From NCBI RefSeq assembly GCF_024697385.1, contig NZ_JAILFV010000204.1, forward strand, positions 1-38,562: a DNA stretch of 38,562 bases. Direction: 5' to 3'. The notes beneath the pieces were generated by a model. It saw nothing but the letters and a program-made list of their open reading frames with translations. It was not told the DNA's origin and searched no databases. Numbering within the stretch: the stretch's first letter is position 1; every line of letters starts with the position of its first letter. Below are positions 26,962-36,700 of this stretch, one piece after another. A program made the translations under genes and the position numbers. This DNA is from Anaerovibrio sp. GTDB taxonomy: Bacteria > Bacillota > Negativicutes > Selenomonadales > Selenomonadaceae.

Positions 26962-27664
26962 AATATTCCACCACTATTGCCGATATATTGTCAAGGCCTC
27001 CACCAGCCTTGGCCACATCCATCAGTGACAGGGCCTTGTCATCACAGCCGTCAGTTTCCAGTACAGCCTGGATTGCCGGCAGGGTTACCATATTGGTCAG
27101 TCCGTCAGAGCATAACAAGAAAATATCTCCCGTCTCAATTTCAATCTGACCGGTATCAACCTCGACTGTATCATCGACTCCCACAGCCCTGACGAGCATG
27201 TTCCGTTTCGGGTGCTCCTCCGCCTGAGCCGTGGAAATACTGCCATTGGCCACAAGCTCGGCAACATAGGTATGGTCATTGGTAATCTGCTTTATATCTC
27301 CCTGACGCAGAAGATACAGACGACTGTCTCCCACATGAGCCCAAAAAGCTGTCTTGCCTTCAATATGCAGCATGGTTGCAGTTGTACCCATCCCATCCCG
27401 CTCAGGATATTTCTTTATACTGTCAAGTATGGCCTCATTGCCGTCGGCAACCAGTTTGCGAAGACCATCCTGATTCAATACCATTTCACCGGCTGACAGT
27501 CTTTTGTTCACGGTACCGGTAAAAATATGACTGGCGATTTCACCTGCCACATGGCCGCCCATTCCGTCTGCAACGACAAAAACATCCTGCGGAGTACACA
27601 GGATACTGTCCTCATTCAGGCGCCTTACCAAACCAATATCTGTCGCCTTACTTACCTTTAACAA
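26951..27664 (-). CDS. prpC: PP2C-family Ser/Thr protein phosphatase (PrpC/Stp)
   Basis: About 237 aa. Metal-dependent phosphatase that reverses PrkC action. Motifs: VRRLNEDS with a metal Asp, VVADGMGGH, TTATM, HVGDSRLYL, NDHT and LLCSDGLTNMV with GGLDNISAIVV at the end. The track starts at GTG 27673, which overlaps the GGGAGG ribosome binding site. The TTG at 27664 has that site at 8-nt spacing and I prefer it. It overlaps the FHA gene upstream and the SEDS gene downstream. Confidence 0.94.
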   Translation of the reverse strand: MLKVSKATDIGLVRRLNEDSILCTPQDVFVVADGMGGHVAGEIASHIFTGTVNKRLSAGEMVLNQDGLRKLVADGNEAILDSIKKYPERDGMGTTATMLHIEGKTAFWAHVGDSRLYLLRQGDIKQITNDHTYVAELVANGSISTAQAEEHPKRNMLVRAVGVDDTVEVDTGQIEIETGDIFLLCSDGLTNMVTLPAIQAVLETDGCDDKALSLMDVAKAGGGLDNISAIVVEYYEK

Positions 27665-27669
27665 AGCTG

Positions 27670-28125
27670 TCACCTCCCGAACTGAAATGAGACTGATCCA
27701 ATCGTGATAATATCACCTGACTGGAGATACTGTCCCCCTGATACAGGCTGACCATTCACATAGGTCTTATTTACACTGCCCATATCCTCAATGACATACA
27801 AATTATTTAAAAGAGCAATTCTGGCATGGTGGTGGGAAGCAAAGCTGTCATTAAGTACAATATCATTGTCCCCGCCCCTGCCAATCATTATTTCGTCAGA
27901 AAAGGCAAACCTCTGCCCCAGCATATCAGGATCTGAAGCCTCTATTACAGTTAAAACCGCTTCTTCATTGGATATTTCAGTAACTGCATATATGTCCTCA
28001 CGGGTTTGACGACTGTCATTTTGCATAAACCTCATCAGCCTGTATACGAAGTATAAAAGCAAAATCAGCAGCCCATATTGCAGGACAATTCCCAATAATT
28101 TTACAACTGTTGCAGTACCCTGCAT
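27670..28125 (-). CDS. Membrane-anchored FHA-domain protein (FhaB type)
   Basis: 151 aa. One N-terminal membrane helix (about 9-30), then an FHA phosphothreonine-binding domain from about residue 75, with IGRGGDNDIVLND, SHHHARI and NKTYVNGQPV at the expected places. It is likely to read phosphorylation by the PASTA kinase encoded in the same operon. It starts 1 nt after the stop of the other FHA gene. Confidence 0.88.
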   Translation of the reverse strand: MQGTATVVKLLGIVLQYGLLILLLYFVYRLMRFMQNDSRQTREDIYAVTEISNEEAVLTVIEASDPDMLGQRFAFSDEIMIGRGGDNDIVLNDSFASHHHARIALLNNLYVIEDMGSVNKTYVNGQPVSGGQYLQSGDIITIGSVSFQFGR

Positions 28126-28126
28126 A

Positions 28127-28876
28127 TCAAATCACCTCATAAAGCAGCACTGTATCACCGATACTTATCTCATCCCCAGGACGCAGCAGCTGTGGTGAAA
28201 CCACTGCCTTTCCGTTGACATAGGTACCATTAAGGCTTTCAGCATCATGTAAAACATGACGATGCCTTTCATATGATATATACGCATGAACCCTGGATGC
28301 ATTAGTATCTGTCAGAATAAAATCATTATTTATTCTCCTGCCAATATATATATTCTTTTCACCAAACTCAAGATATGAATCTATATCCGGCCCGTTAACA
28401 GCCAGCAGGCTTACCAGCTTGTACTCCACCGGCAGGTTAAGGGGAGGATTGAAATCACCCTTATTCAAAACAATGGTATTGCATTCCACTTCCTGAGGCT
28501 GCTCGTCCTGATAGCTGTCATCAGCAAAAAGCCCCTTGACCTCACAGTTGCCCACTGTCAAACTGTCATTTGAATTTATGGTTATCTCCAATTTGCCATC
28601 CATAAAGCAATCATTGTTGATTACCACCTTTTCAACCCTTATATATATTTCATCCAGAAAACGGCGCGCACAAAGTCTTTGATAATCCTCCTGGGCCATT
28701 TCCACAAAATAGGAATTGGGCACAACATTTCCCCTCTGTCCCCGACGCTTTCGTCTGAGAATCTCTCTCTCCAGCTGCTTAATAACCTCACTTGGTTCAA
28801 GAACACTACTCAGTTTGCGATTGAAAAAACCTTCTATCTTTTTTTCCAAAAACGACTCCAGTCCGCCAATAGACAT
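28127..28876 (-). CDS. DUF3662-FHA protein (FhaA type)
   Basis: 249 aa from ATG 28876, with GGAGG 4 nt upstream; the track start seven codons earlier has no ribosome binding site. The N-terminal part (about 1-110) with LESFLEKKIEGFFNRKL and VPNSYFVEM is DUF3662. The C-terminal FHA domain (about 165-249) shows IGRRINNDFIL, SRVHAYISYE and NGTYVNGK. In Mycobacterium the same pairing binds phosphorylated MurJ-like partners, but here partners are unknown. It heads the FHA-PP2C-SEDS-PBP-kinase run. Confidence 0.88.
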   Translation of the reverse strand: MSIGGLESFLEKKIEGFFNRKLSSVLEPSEVIKQLEREILRRKRRGQRGNVVPNSYFVEMAQEDYQRLCARRFLDEIYIRVEKVVINNDCFMDGKLEITINSNDSLTVGNCEVKGLFADDSYQDEQPQEVECNTIVLNKGDFNPPLNLPVEYKLVSLLAVNGPDIDSYLEFGEKNIYIGRRINNDFILTDTNASRVHAYISYERHRHVLHDAESLNGTYVNGKAVVSPQLLRPGDEISIGDTVLLYEVI

Positions 28877-28956
28877 AAGCCCTCCTATCCCTTGCATGGA
28901 ATAATTTTACATCGTAAAACCATACAAGTAAATAAATAATTACTGCAGGGCAGCCA

Positions 28957-29997
28957 TCAGTTTTCTTCAATATGTCTGTTTCTGAGCTGCCCACAGGCCG
29001 CCTGGATATCATTTCCCATTTCCCGGCGTACCGTAACAGTGATATTGTGTTGCATTAAATACTTTTCAAAAGAACCTATCCTCTTTAAGGATGGCCTATT
29101 CCAATTTCTTTCCACCACAGGATTGATTGGAATCAAATTCACACTGGCCAACTGCCCTTTTAAAAGGTCCGTCAGTTCTTCAGCCTGTTTAATATTATCG
29201 TTGACCCCATCTATCAGGATATATTCATAGGTGACACGGCGGTGGGTCAGATTGCCATATGCCGCACCGGCCTTAACCACTTCCGCCATAGGATACTTCC
29301 TGTTAATTGGCATAAGCTCAGATCTGAGAGCATCCTCAGGAGCATGAAGTGAAATGGACAAATTAATGGGCAGGCCTTCCTCTGCCAAACGATAAATATT
29401 GGGAACAATGCCTGATGTAGACAGGGTTATATTGCGATATCCCATCCCCAGACAGTAATCCTCATGCATAAGTCTCATATACTTAAGGACATTATCATAA
29501 TTCGTCAATGGTTCTCCAGAGCCCATAATGACAATGGTATCCACCTTTGCCCCTTCTTGTTTAAGCAGGTCATTTATATAATAAGTCTGCGCCAGCATTT
29601 CCCCGGCAGTAAGATTCCTTACCATACCATGAAGGGTTGATGCACAAAAAGCACATCCCATATTGCATCCGGCCTGGGAGGACACGCATATACTGTTGCC
29701 GTATGGTTGCCGCATCAAAACGGTTTCTACTCCTACCCCATCAGAAAAATTAAGAAGGAATTTTGAAGTCCTGCCATCTGATGAATCCATCTGGTCCACC
29801 CTGAGTGCCCTGTCAATAACACATTCAGCGGCTAATTTCTCCCGCATTTTCAAGGGAAGATTATTCATCACTGAAAAATCAGTAACACTTCTGCCATACA
29901 TCCAATCTGCCAGCTGTTTACCCCTAAATTTTGGGAAGCCCCATTCCATCAGCATCTCAGTCATTTCAGGCAGAGTTTGGCCAAAAATATTAATCAT
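28957..29997 (-). CDS. rlmN: Dual-specificity 23S rRNA/tRNA C2-methyladenosine methyltransferase
   Basis: 346 aa radical-SAM enzyme that methylates A2503 of 23S rRNA and A37 of some tRNAs. The cluster motif CNMGCAFCAS (about residue 110) holds the three Fe-S Cys. The second catalytic Cys is in QAACGQL near the C-terminus. SGEPLTNYDNVL and LSTSG are further family marks. RlmN rather than Cfr is favoured by context and overall fit. It overlaps the end of rsmB by 8 nt. Confidence 0.95.
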   Translation of the reverse strand: MINIFGQTLPEMTEMLMEWGFPKFRGKQLADWMYGRSVTDFSVMNNLPLKMREKLAAECVIDRALRVDQMDSSDGRTSKFLLNFSDGVGVETVLMRQPYGNSICVSSQAGCNMGCAFCASTLHGMVRNLTAGEMLAQTYYINDLLKQEGAKVDTIVIMGSGEPLTNYDNVLKYMRLMHEDYCLGMGYRNITLSTSGIVPNIYRLAEEGLPINLSISLHAPEDALRSELMPINRKYPMAEVVKAGAAYGNLTHRRVTYEYILIDGVNDNIKQAEELTDLLKGQLASVNLIPINPVVERNWNRPSLKRIGSFEKYLMQHNITVTVRREMGNDIQAACGQLRNRHIEEN

Positions 29998-31330
29998 TAT
30001 GAACTTTTCTCCTCATGCAGGCAATAAAGAATCCATCTGTACCATCACGCTGTGGATAAAGCTGTACCATATTATCATCCCGTGGCACCGGCAGCCTCTC
30101 ACCGGCATTTTCCAGTTCAAAATCCTTGGCCTTGGCCAGAAAATTCCTGACCACATCCTGATTTTCCTCATGGGTAATGGTACATGTACTATATACCAGC
30201 ATCCCCCCCGGCTTGACACATGCAGCTGCACTCCTCAATATATCCATCTGCAGCTTAGGCAGCTCTTCAAGCAGAGCAGGTGTTTTTCTCCAGCGTGAAT
30301 CAGGCTTCCGTCTAAGGACCCCCAAACCGGAGCAAGGGGCATCCACCAAGACCCTGTCAGCTTTCTGCGGAAACTCCTGCCAGATTTCCCGGGCATCCAT
30401 CAGCATGGGATCTATTATATTGATACCCAGCCTGTCAGCATTTTCCCTGACCCGTGCCAGCTTATGCTCATATATGTCACAGGCCACAATCCTACCACGG
30501 TTCCCCATCAAGGCAGCCATGTGGGTAGTCTTGCCTCCCGGTGCACTGCAAACATCCAAAACCAGATCCCCAGGCTGGGGATCAACGACGTGAGCCACCA
30601 GCATGGAGCTTTCATCCTGAACCTGACAATATCCATCCTGTAGCACCTGCAGTGAATCCAATGCTCCATGACTCCTTAACAAAACGCCTTCCCCGGCCAG
30701 CAGAGATGATTCACAGTCCAATCCGGCGGCCACCAGCTGAAGCATCAGCTCAGACCTGTTGGTTTTCAAAGTATTGGTCCTTACAGCTAGCGGTGCCTGG
30801 GAATTATTAAAGGAACACAGCCTCAAGGCCTCATCGTAGCCAAACTCCTTTATCCAGCGACGCACCAGCCATTCTGGGTGCTGTGCCTCAAGTGCCAGCT
30901 GTATTGTAGCATTTCCCTTACCAGTAGGAAAAGCACCTTTCTCAGGTTCACGCACCATGGTACGCATAACCCCATTAACAAACTTGGCCAACCCCGGATG
31001 GCCAAAGCTCTTGGCCAACTCTACAGACTCATTGCAGGCAGCCGAAGGAGGCACCTTGTCCATATACCGCAGCTGAAACACCCCCATACGCAGGATATCC
31101 AGTACCATTGAATCCACCTTGCTCAGCGGACGATTGATATACCTGCGGATAATCCAATCCAGGGTTTCCCCTGCCTTGACAGTGCCATAAACCAGTTCTG
31201 TAACAAAACGACGGTCCATTTCAGTCAGGGCACCCTTACGCAGCTCCTTAGCCAAAGCCACATTGGCATACGCCTCCTGTTCATGGACCGCATTTATAAT
31301 TTTCAAAGCCGTTGCACGCGCTTTATCCAT
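29990..31330 (-). CDS. rsmB: 16S rRNA (cytosine-967-C5)-methyltransferase
   Basis: 446 aa. The N-terminal NusB-like RNA-binding domain (about 1-130) is followed by the SAM-dependent domain with DVCSAPGGKTTHMAALM. The two catalytic cysteines of the m5C family are in DAPCSGLGVLRRKPDSRW and YSTCTI. Its ATG overlaps the DUF116 stop by one base. Gene order rsmB-rlmN-prpC matches Bacillus. Confidence 0.95.
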   Translation of the reverse strand: MDKARATALKIINAVHEQEAYANVALAKELRKGALTEMDRRFVTELVYGTVKAGETLDWIIRRYINRPLSKVDSMVLDILRMGVFQLRYMDKVPPSAACNESVELAKSFGHPGLAKFVNGVMRTMVREPEKGAFPTGKGNATIQLALEAQHPEWLVRRWIKEFGYDEALRLCSFNNSQAPLAVRTNTLKTNRSELMLQLVAAGLDCESSLLAGEGVLLRSHGALDSLQVLQDGYCQVQDESSMLVAHVVDPQPGDLVLDVCSAPGGKTTHMAALMGNRGRIVACDIYEHKLARVRENADRLGINIIDPMLMDAREIWQEFPQKADRVLVDAPCSGLGVLRRKPDSRWRKTPALLEELPKLQMDILRSAAACVKPGGMLVYSTCTITHEENQDVVRNFLAKAKDFELENAGERLPVPRDDNMVQLYPQRDGTDGFFIACMRRKVHND

Positions 31331-32130
31331 CAGTTCTCCTTCTTCTGTTCAGATTCACCTTTCTCCGGCAAATCTATTATCTCTTCTATCGCCTTTCTGA
31401 ATTCCTCTATATCAACCTTTGTATTATAGCATGGTCCATTAGGCCGTATATTCATTACACCGATTGACGGTATCGGATATACATCCTGTATCCCACTGGT
31501 TAAATCCCGTTCGCATGCCACCGCCACAACAGCCTTGGGCCGTATTTTCCGCACCATCTGTCTGGCCAGTGTCCCACCGGTTACCACAAAGAAATGAAAC
31601 CCCATTTCTTCCGACATATTCACCAAATCACCAATATTACACCCGCCACAACGCTTGCAGTTCTTTGGATCCCTGGTTATTTTATGCGGACAGGTAGCAA
31701 GCTGCAGACAGTGTGGTGTAACCACCAGCAGCCGATCTGGCGGAACCTTCAGATGTCTGTTCCTGACAATGGCATTGCTGACAGCAACAAATGATTCCTC
31801 TATGCTCCTGCGGCTTATCATCAACAGCCTGCCGGAAAACAGTACCACATAAAACAAGCCATTAAGCAGGGCATAGGTTTGCCGCTTGAACAGTGCCGGC
31901 AGTGGCCATCCCAAAATGCCAAATACCATATTTAAGATGCCAAACCCCATCAGAAACAGCACACTGCACAATACTACTGCAAATATGCACGGCAAATATC
32001 CATTTATGTTATACAATCCCGGATATGCTATATACCACACCACCCAGGAAACGATCAGAAGAAAGCTGTAGCTCCCTGACAATAATTCGATAAACAACCT
32101 TTTCTTTGGTCTTTTAGCTTTTAATACCAT
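31330..32130 (-). CDS. DUF116 membrane protein with Cys-rich domain
   Basis: 266 aa from ATG 32130 (GAGG 6 nt upstream); ATG 32136 and TTG 32142 are alternatives. The N-terminal half has three or four membrane helices. The C-terminal half carries CLQLATCPHKI and CKRCGGCNIGDL, which look like metal or Fe-S ligands, then VACERDLTSG and GVMNIRPNGPC. This is DUF116, often found beside fmt and rsmB in anaerobic Firmicutes. Function is not known. The final residues are charged (GESEQKKEN). Confidence 0.82.
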   Translation of the reverse strand: MVLKAKRPKKRLFIELLSGSYSFLLIVSWVVWYIAYPGLYNINGYLPCIFAVVLCSVLFLMGFGILNMVFGILGWPLPALFKRQTYALLNGLFYVVLFSGRLLMISRRSIEESFVAVSNAIVRNRHLKVPPDRLLVVTPHCLQLATCPHKITRDPKNCKRCGGCNIGDLVNMSEEMGFHFFVVTGGTLARQMVRKIRPKAVVAVACERDLTSGIQDVYPIPSIGVMNIRPNGPCYNTKVDIEEFRKAIEEIIDLPEKGESEQKKEN

Positions 32131-32153
32131 GGTCATCCTCAATCCAAAGTCAA

Positions 32154-33086
32154 TTAATCAAAAATAAGCTCCGTACTGATACCATTACCACGAACAAAAT
32201 CCCCGGCAGACATTCTCTTTTTGCTTGGAGGTTGAATTTCCAGTACCTCCACTGCGCCTGTTCCGGCAGCAACAATAAATCCTGTCTTAGTTAGCTCCAA
32301 TACCTGCCCAGGCTGTCCGGAATAATCATCCAACACCCTGGTCCGCCACACCTTATAGTTCTTGCCGTTCAATACGGTCCAGGCAACCGGCCATGAATTC
32401 AATCCCCGAACCAGATTATGGATTTCAGCAGCAGACCTTGTCCAATCAATATGACCAGTCTCCTTGGTAAGCATCGAAGCATAATTTGACAGGCTTCCAT
32501 CCTGCTTTTCACGGGTTATATTGCCATTCATCAGGGCATCCACTGTATCAGCCAACAATCCGCTGCCCACACGGGCCAGCTTGTCATGAAGCTCACCAGT
32601 AGTCATATCAGCTGTAATTTCCACCCTGCTTTTTAAAAGCATATCCCCGGTATCCAATCCTGCATCCATCATCATTGTGGTAACACCGGTCTCAGTCTCA
32701 CCATTTATAACAGACCAGTGGATAGGAGCTGCCCCGCGATATCTTGGCAACAGGGAAGCATGAACATTTACACACCCCAACGGTGGAATATCAAGTATTT
32801 CCTGGGATAATATCTGCCCGAAGGCAACTACAACAATTAAATCAGGTTTTATTTCCCTTAAATGATTAACACAATCTGCAGCCTTTATTTTCTCAGGCTG
32901 CCACACAGGAATACCGTATTCAAGCGCCTTCACCTTCACCGGTGAAGGGGTTAGCTTCTGACCTCTTCCCTTGGGTCTGTCCGGCTGAGTAACGACAACG
33001 GCTACATCCGTTTTCTCATGCATGACTCTAAGACAATCAACGGCAAAATCCGGCGTGCCCATAAAAACTGTCCTTAATCTTTTCAT
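32154..33086 (-). CDS. fmt: Methionyl-tRNA formyltransferase
   Basis: 310 aa. Formylates Met on initiator tRNA with 10-formyl-THF. The N-terminal formyltransferase domain has VFMGTPDFAV, the LLPRYRGAAPIHW signature and TTMMMDAGLDTGDML. The C-terminal tRNA-binding domain follows from about 205. It starts 4 nt after def and works in the same formylation/deformylation cycle. The initiator tRNA is also in this window. Confidence 0.97.
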   Translation of the reverse strand: MKRLRTVFMGTPDFAVDCLRVMHEKTDVAVVVTQPDRPKGRGQKLTPSPVKVKALEYGIPVWQPEKIKAADCVNHLREIKPDLIVVVAFGQILSQEILDIPPLGCVNVHASLLPRYRGAAPIHWSVINGETETGVTTMMMDAGLDTGDMLLKSRVEITADMTTGELHDKLARVGSGLLADTVDALMNGNITREKQDGSLSNYASMLTKETGHIDWTRSAAEIHNLVRGLNSWPVAWTVLNGKNYKVWRTRVLDDYSGQPGQVLELTKTGFIVAAGTGAVEVLEIQPPSKKRMSAGDFVRGNGISTELIFD

Positions 33087-33090
33087 TTAA

Positions 33091-33570
33091 TTACTCCTTA
33101 CCGTTCTTAGCAGCATTATGTTTAATGCTTTTGGCCACATCGATAAACAGAACTCCCTCCAGATGATCCAGCTCATGCTGAATACACCTTGCCAAAAGGC
33201 CCCCGGCAGTAAGATGCTTTTTCTTGCCCCAACGATTTATATAATCAACACTTACCTTTTCGGCGCGTTCTACATCACCATAAACATCAGGTACACTAAG
33301 GCATCCTTCCTGATCTACGGCACAGCCTTCCTTGCGTACAATTACCGGATTAACAAGCTCCAGCAATCCATTTTCATCACCTACATCTATAACCACCAGA
33401 CGAATGGACTGTCCTATCTGAGGTGCTGCCAAACCGACCCCATCAGCGGAATACATGGTTTCCGCCATATTGTCCATCAGCTTGCGCAATTTGCTGTCAA
33501 CCTTGCCTACAGGCTCTGCCACCTGTTTCAGAACAGGTGCACCTGCCTTTACAATATCTAATAGTGCCAC
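33091..33570 (-). CDS. def: Peptide deformylase
   Basis: 159 aa metalloenzyme that removes the N-formyl group from new proteins. The three motifs are GVGLAAPQIG, EGCLSVP (metal Cys) and QHELDHLEGVLF (two metal His and the catalytic Glu). I start at GTG 33570, giving MALLDIVKAG, the usual family N-terminus, with GGAGG 8 nt upstream; the track GTG three codons earlier abuts the ribosome binding site. It is the first gene of the long operon. Confidence 0.96.
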   Translation of the reverse strand: MALLDIVKAGAPVLKQVAEPVGKVDSKLRKLMDNMAETMYSADGVGLAAPQIGQSIRLVVIDVGDENGLLELVNPVIVRKEGCAVDQEGCLSVPDVYGDVERAEKVSVDYINRWGKKKHLTAGGLLARCIQHELDHLEGVLFIDVAKSIKHNAAKNGKE

Positions 33571-33604
33571 CAAAAACACCCTCCTATTTCTCTATATCCG
33601 TTTA

Positions 33605-33634
33605 ATTTTATCATATAATGCAAGGAAAGTCCAA
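33605..33634 (-). promoter_or_regulatory. Promoter of the def operon
   Basis: TTGGAC (33634-33629), 18 bp, TAAAAT (33610-33605) on the minus strand, just behind the PFOR terminator and about 35 bp before def. Confidence 0.55.
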
Positions 33635-33649
33635 AACATCCCCAATGCA

Positions 33650-33689
33650 AAAAGGCATTGTACAGGATAAATCCCGTACAATGCCTTTT
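33650..33689 (-). terminator. Intrinsic terminator after the PFOR gene
   Basis: AAAAGGCATTGTAC and GTACAATGCCTTTT pair over 14 bp around a 12-nt loop and are followed by TGC after the T-run. A strong terminator 22 bp past the PFOR stop. Confidence 0.88.
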
Positions 33690-33711
33690 ATGTTTTCATC
33701 TAATCAGAAGC

Positions 33712-36700
33712 TTATTCCTTGCCTGCCAGCTTTTTATAACCTGCAAGTCGGTTCTGGGCATCCTTCTGAGTCTTCTCAAAGAGGGCCTCTGCAGCCTCAG
33801 GGAATGCACGCTTCAAGCTGTTGTAACGAACCTCACCCATGAGGTAATCCTGGAACTTGCCAAAGTCCGGTTCCTTGGAATCAAGGCTGAATGGGTTCTT
33901 ATCAGTGCCTACCAGCTCAGGATTGTAGCGGTAGTTAGCCCAATATCCACACTCAACAGCACGGGCAGCTTCCATCTGGGACTTGCCCATACCAATCTTG
34001 ATACCATGATTGATACAAGGTGCATAACCAATGATAAGTGAAGGTCCCGGATAAGCCTCAGCCTCAGTAATTGCCTTCAATACCTGGTTCTTGTCAGCAC
34101 CCATGTTAACCTGGGCAACATATACATAGCCGTAAGACATTGCCATCATACCCAGATCCTTCTTCTTGGTCTTCTTACCGGTAGCAGCAAACTGTGCTAT
34201 AGCAGCAGTTGGTGTAGCCTTTGAAGCCTGACCACCAGTGTTGGAATAAACCTCAGTATCGAATACGAATACATTTACATCCTCACCGGAAGCCAGTACA
34301 TGGTCCAGCCCACCATATCCGATATCGTAAGCCCAACCGTCGCCACCGAATATCCACTGGGAACGCTTGATCAGGAAGTCACGGTTCTCATATATCTTGT
34401 TAAGGAGTGGATCATTACCCTTTTCAGCCTCCAATGCGCCAATAAGGTTCAGTGAACGCTCACGGGTACCTTCACCACAGTTCATGTTATCCTTCCAATC
34501 TACCATGGCATTCTTAAGAGCCTCGGAGATTTTTCCGGAATTAAGAGCCTCGGTAACATCAGCGGCCAAAGCCTCACGAACAGCCTTTACACCCAGGAAC
34601 ATACCAAGACCATACTCAGCATTGTCCTCAAAGAGTGAATTAGCCCAGGCCGGACCATGTCCCCAAGCATTCTTGGTATATGGCATTGCAGGAGCTGATG
34701 CACCCCAGATAGAGGAACATCCTGTAGCGTTGGCTACCATCATACGGCCACCAAAGAGCTGAGTAATGAGCTTAGCATATGGAGTCTCACCACAGCCTGC
34801 ACATGCACCGGAGAATTCAAGACAAGGAGTCTCAAACTGTGAGCCCTTAACGGTAGTTTTCTTCATAGGATTAGTCTTAGGACTAACCTTTACACCATAA
34901 TCAAATACAGCCTGCTTATCAATCTGGGAAGCAATAGGCTTCATAACCAAAGCCTTCTCCTTGGCAGGACAAACCTGGGCACAGTTGCCGCAGCCGGAGC
35001 AGTCCAAAACAGAAACTGCCATGGTGAAATTCAAGCCGGTAGTGCCAAGGGCTGGTTTTGAAGTAAAGCCTGCAGGTGCAGCATCCTTTTCCTCATCATT
35101 GGTAAGAATAGGACGAATTGCAGCATGAGGACAAACGAATGCACACTGATTACATTCAATACACTTGGTAACATCCCACTCAGGAACATTGATTGCTATA
35201 CCACGCTTCTCATAAGCTGCAGTACCGGATGGGAAGGTACCATCTGCATGAGCCTTCATCTGGGCAACAGTAATCTTGTTACCTTCCTGACGGTTAACCG
35301 GCTCCAAAATCTCCTTAACATATGCAGGAACATCTGCATTGGTCTCAGCAGCAACATCCTTGGCCTCAGCCCAGTCAGCCGGAACATTTACAAGGTGCAG
35401 GGCATCAATACCGGCATCAACAGCGCCATTGTTCATATCAACGATATTCTGGCCCTTCTTGCCGTAAGAAGTAACAATTGCATCCTTCAGATATCCAACA
35501 GCCTTCTGAAGTGGAATGATATCAGCCAGCTTGAAGAACGCAGACTGCATTACCATGTTGAAGCGGCCGCCAAGTCCCAAATCCTGGGCAATCTTTACAG
35601 CATTTACGGTATAGAACTTAATGTTGTTCTTTGCAATAAAGCGCTTCATTGAAGCAGGCAGCTTAGTGGACAGCTCCTCATCAGACCACAGGGTATTCAG
35701 AAGGAAGGTACCACCCGGGCGCAGCCCTGCCAAAAGGTCATATTTATTTACATAAGACTGCTGTGAGCAGGAAATGAAGTTCGCATTATCAATAAGATAT
35801 GGAGAAGCGATAGGAGACTTACCAAAACGCAGATGGGACATGGTAATACCACCGGACTTCTTGGAATCATATGCAAAATATGCCTGTGCATACAAATCAG
35901 TCTTATCACCGATAATCTTAATTGCAGACTTGTTGGCACCTACAGTACCATCAGAGCCCAAACCCCAGAACTTACAAGCAGTAGTTCCCTCAGGAGTGAG
36001 GTTTACATGCTCAGGATAAAGATCAAGGGAAGTATTGGAAAGGTCATCCACAATACCAATTGTGAAGCCATTCTTAGGAGCATCCTTTTTCAGTTCTTCA
36101 AATACACCAAGAACCTGACCAGGGGTTACATCCTTACCACCTAAGCCATAACGGCCACCAACAATTATTGGATGACGATGGCTGGAATAGAATGCAGTGC
36201 GGACATCCTGATACAAAGGCTCACCAAGGGCACCTGGCTCCTTGGTACGGTCAAGGACTGCAATCTTTTCAACAGAAGAAGGAATAGCCTTCAGGAAGTG
36301 ATCTACAGAGAATGGACGGAAGAGATGAACTGCAACAGCACCAACCTTCTCACCCTTGCCATTAAGATAATCAACACACTCCTGCAAGGTCTGGTTGATG
36401 GAGCCGATAGCAATAACAACACGCTCAGCATCCTCAGCACCATAATAATCAAAAATATGATGCTCACGACCGGTAATCTTAGCCATCTGGCCCATAGCTT
36501 CCTCAACGAGCTCAGGAAGTGCTTCATATGCCTGGTTTACAGCTTCACGGCCCTGGAAATAAATATCATCATTCTGGGCAGTACCACGGATAACAGGATG
36601 ATCAGGATTCAATGCATTGCGGCGGAACTCATTAACAGCATCCCAGTCCAAAATCTTAGCGAGATCATCATAATCAACGACCTCAATCTTCTGGATTTCA

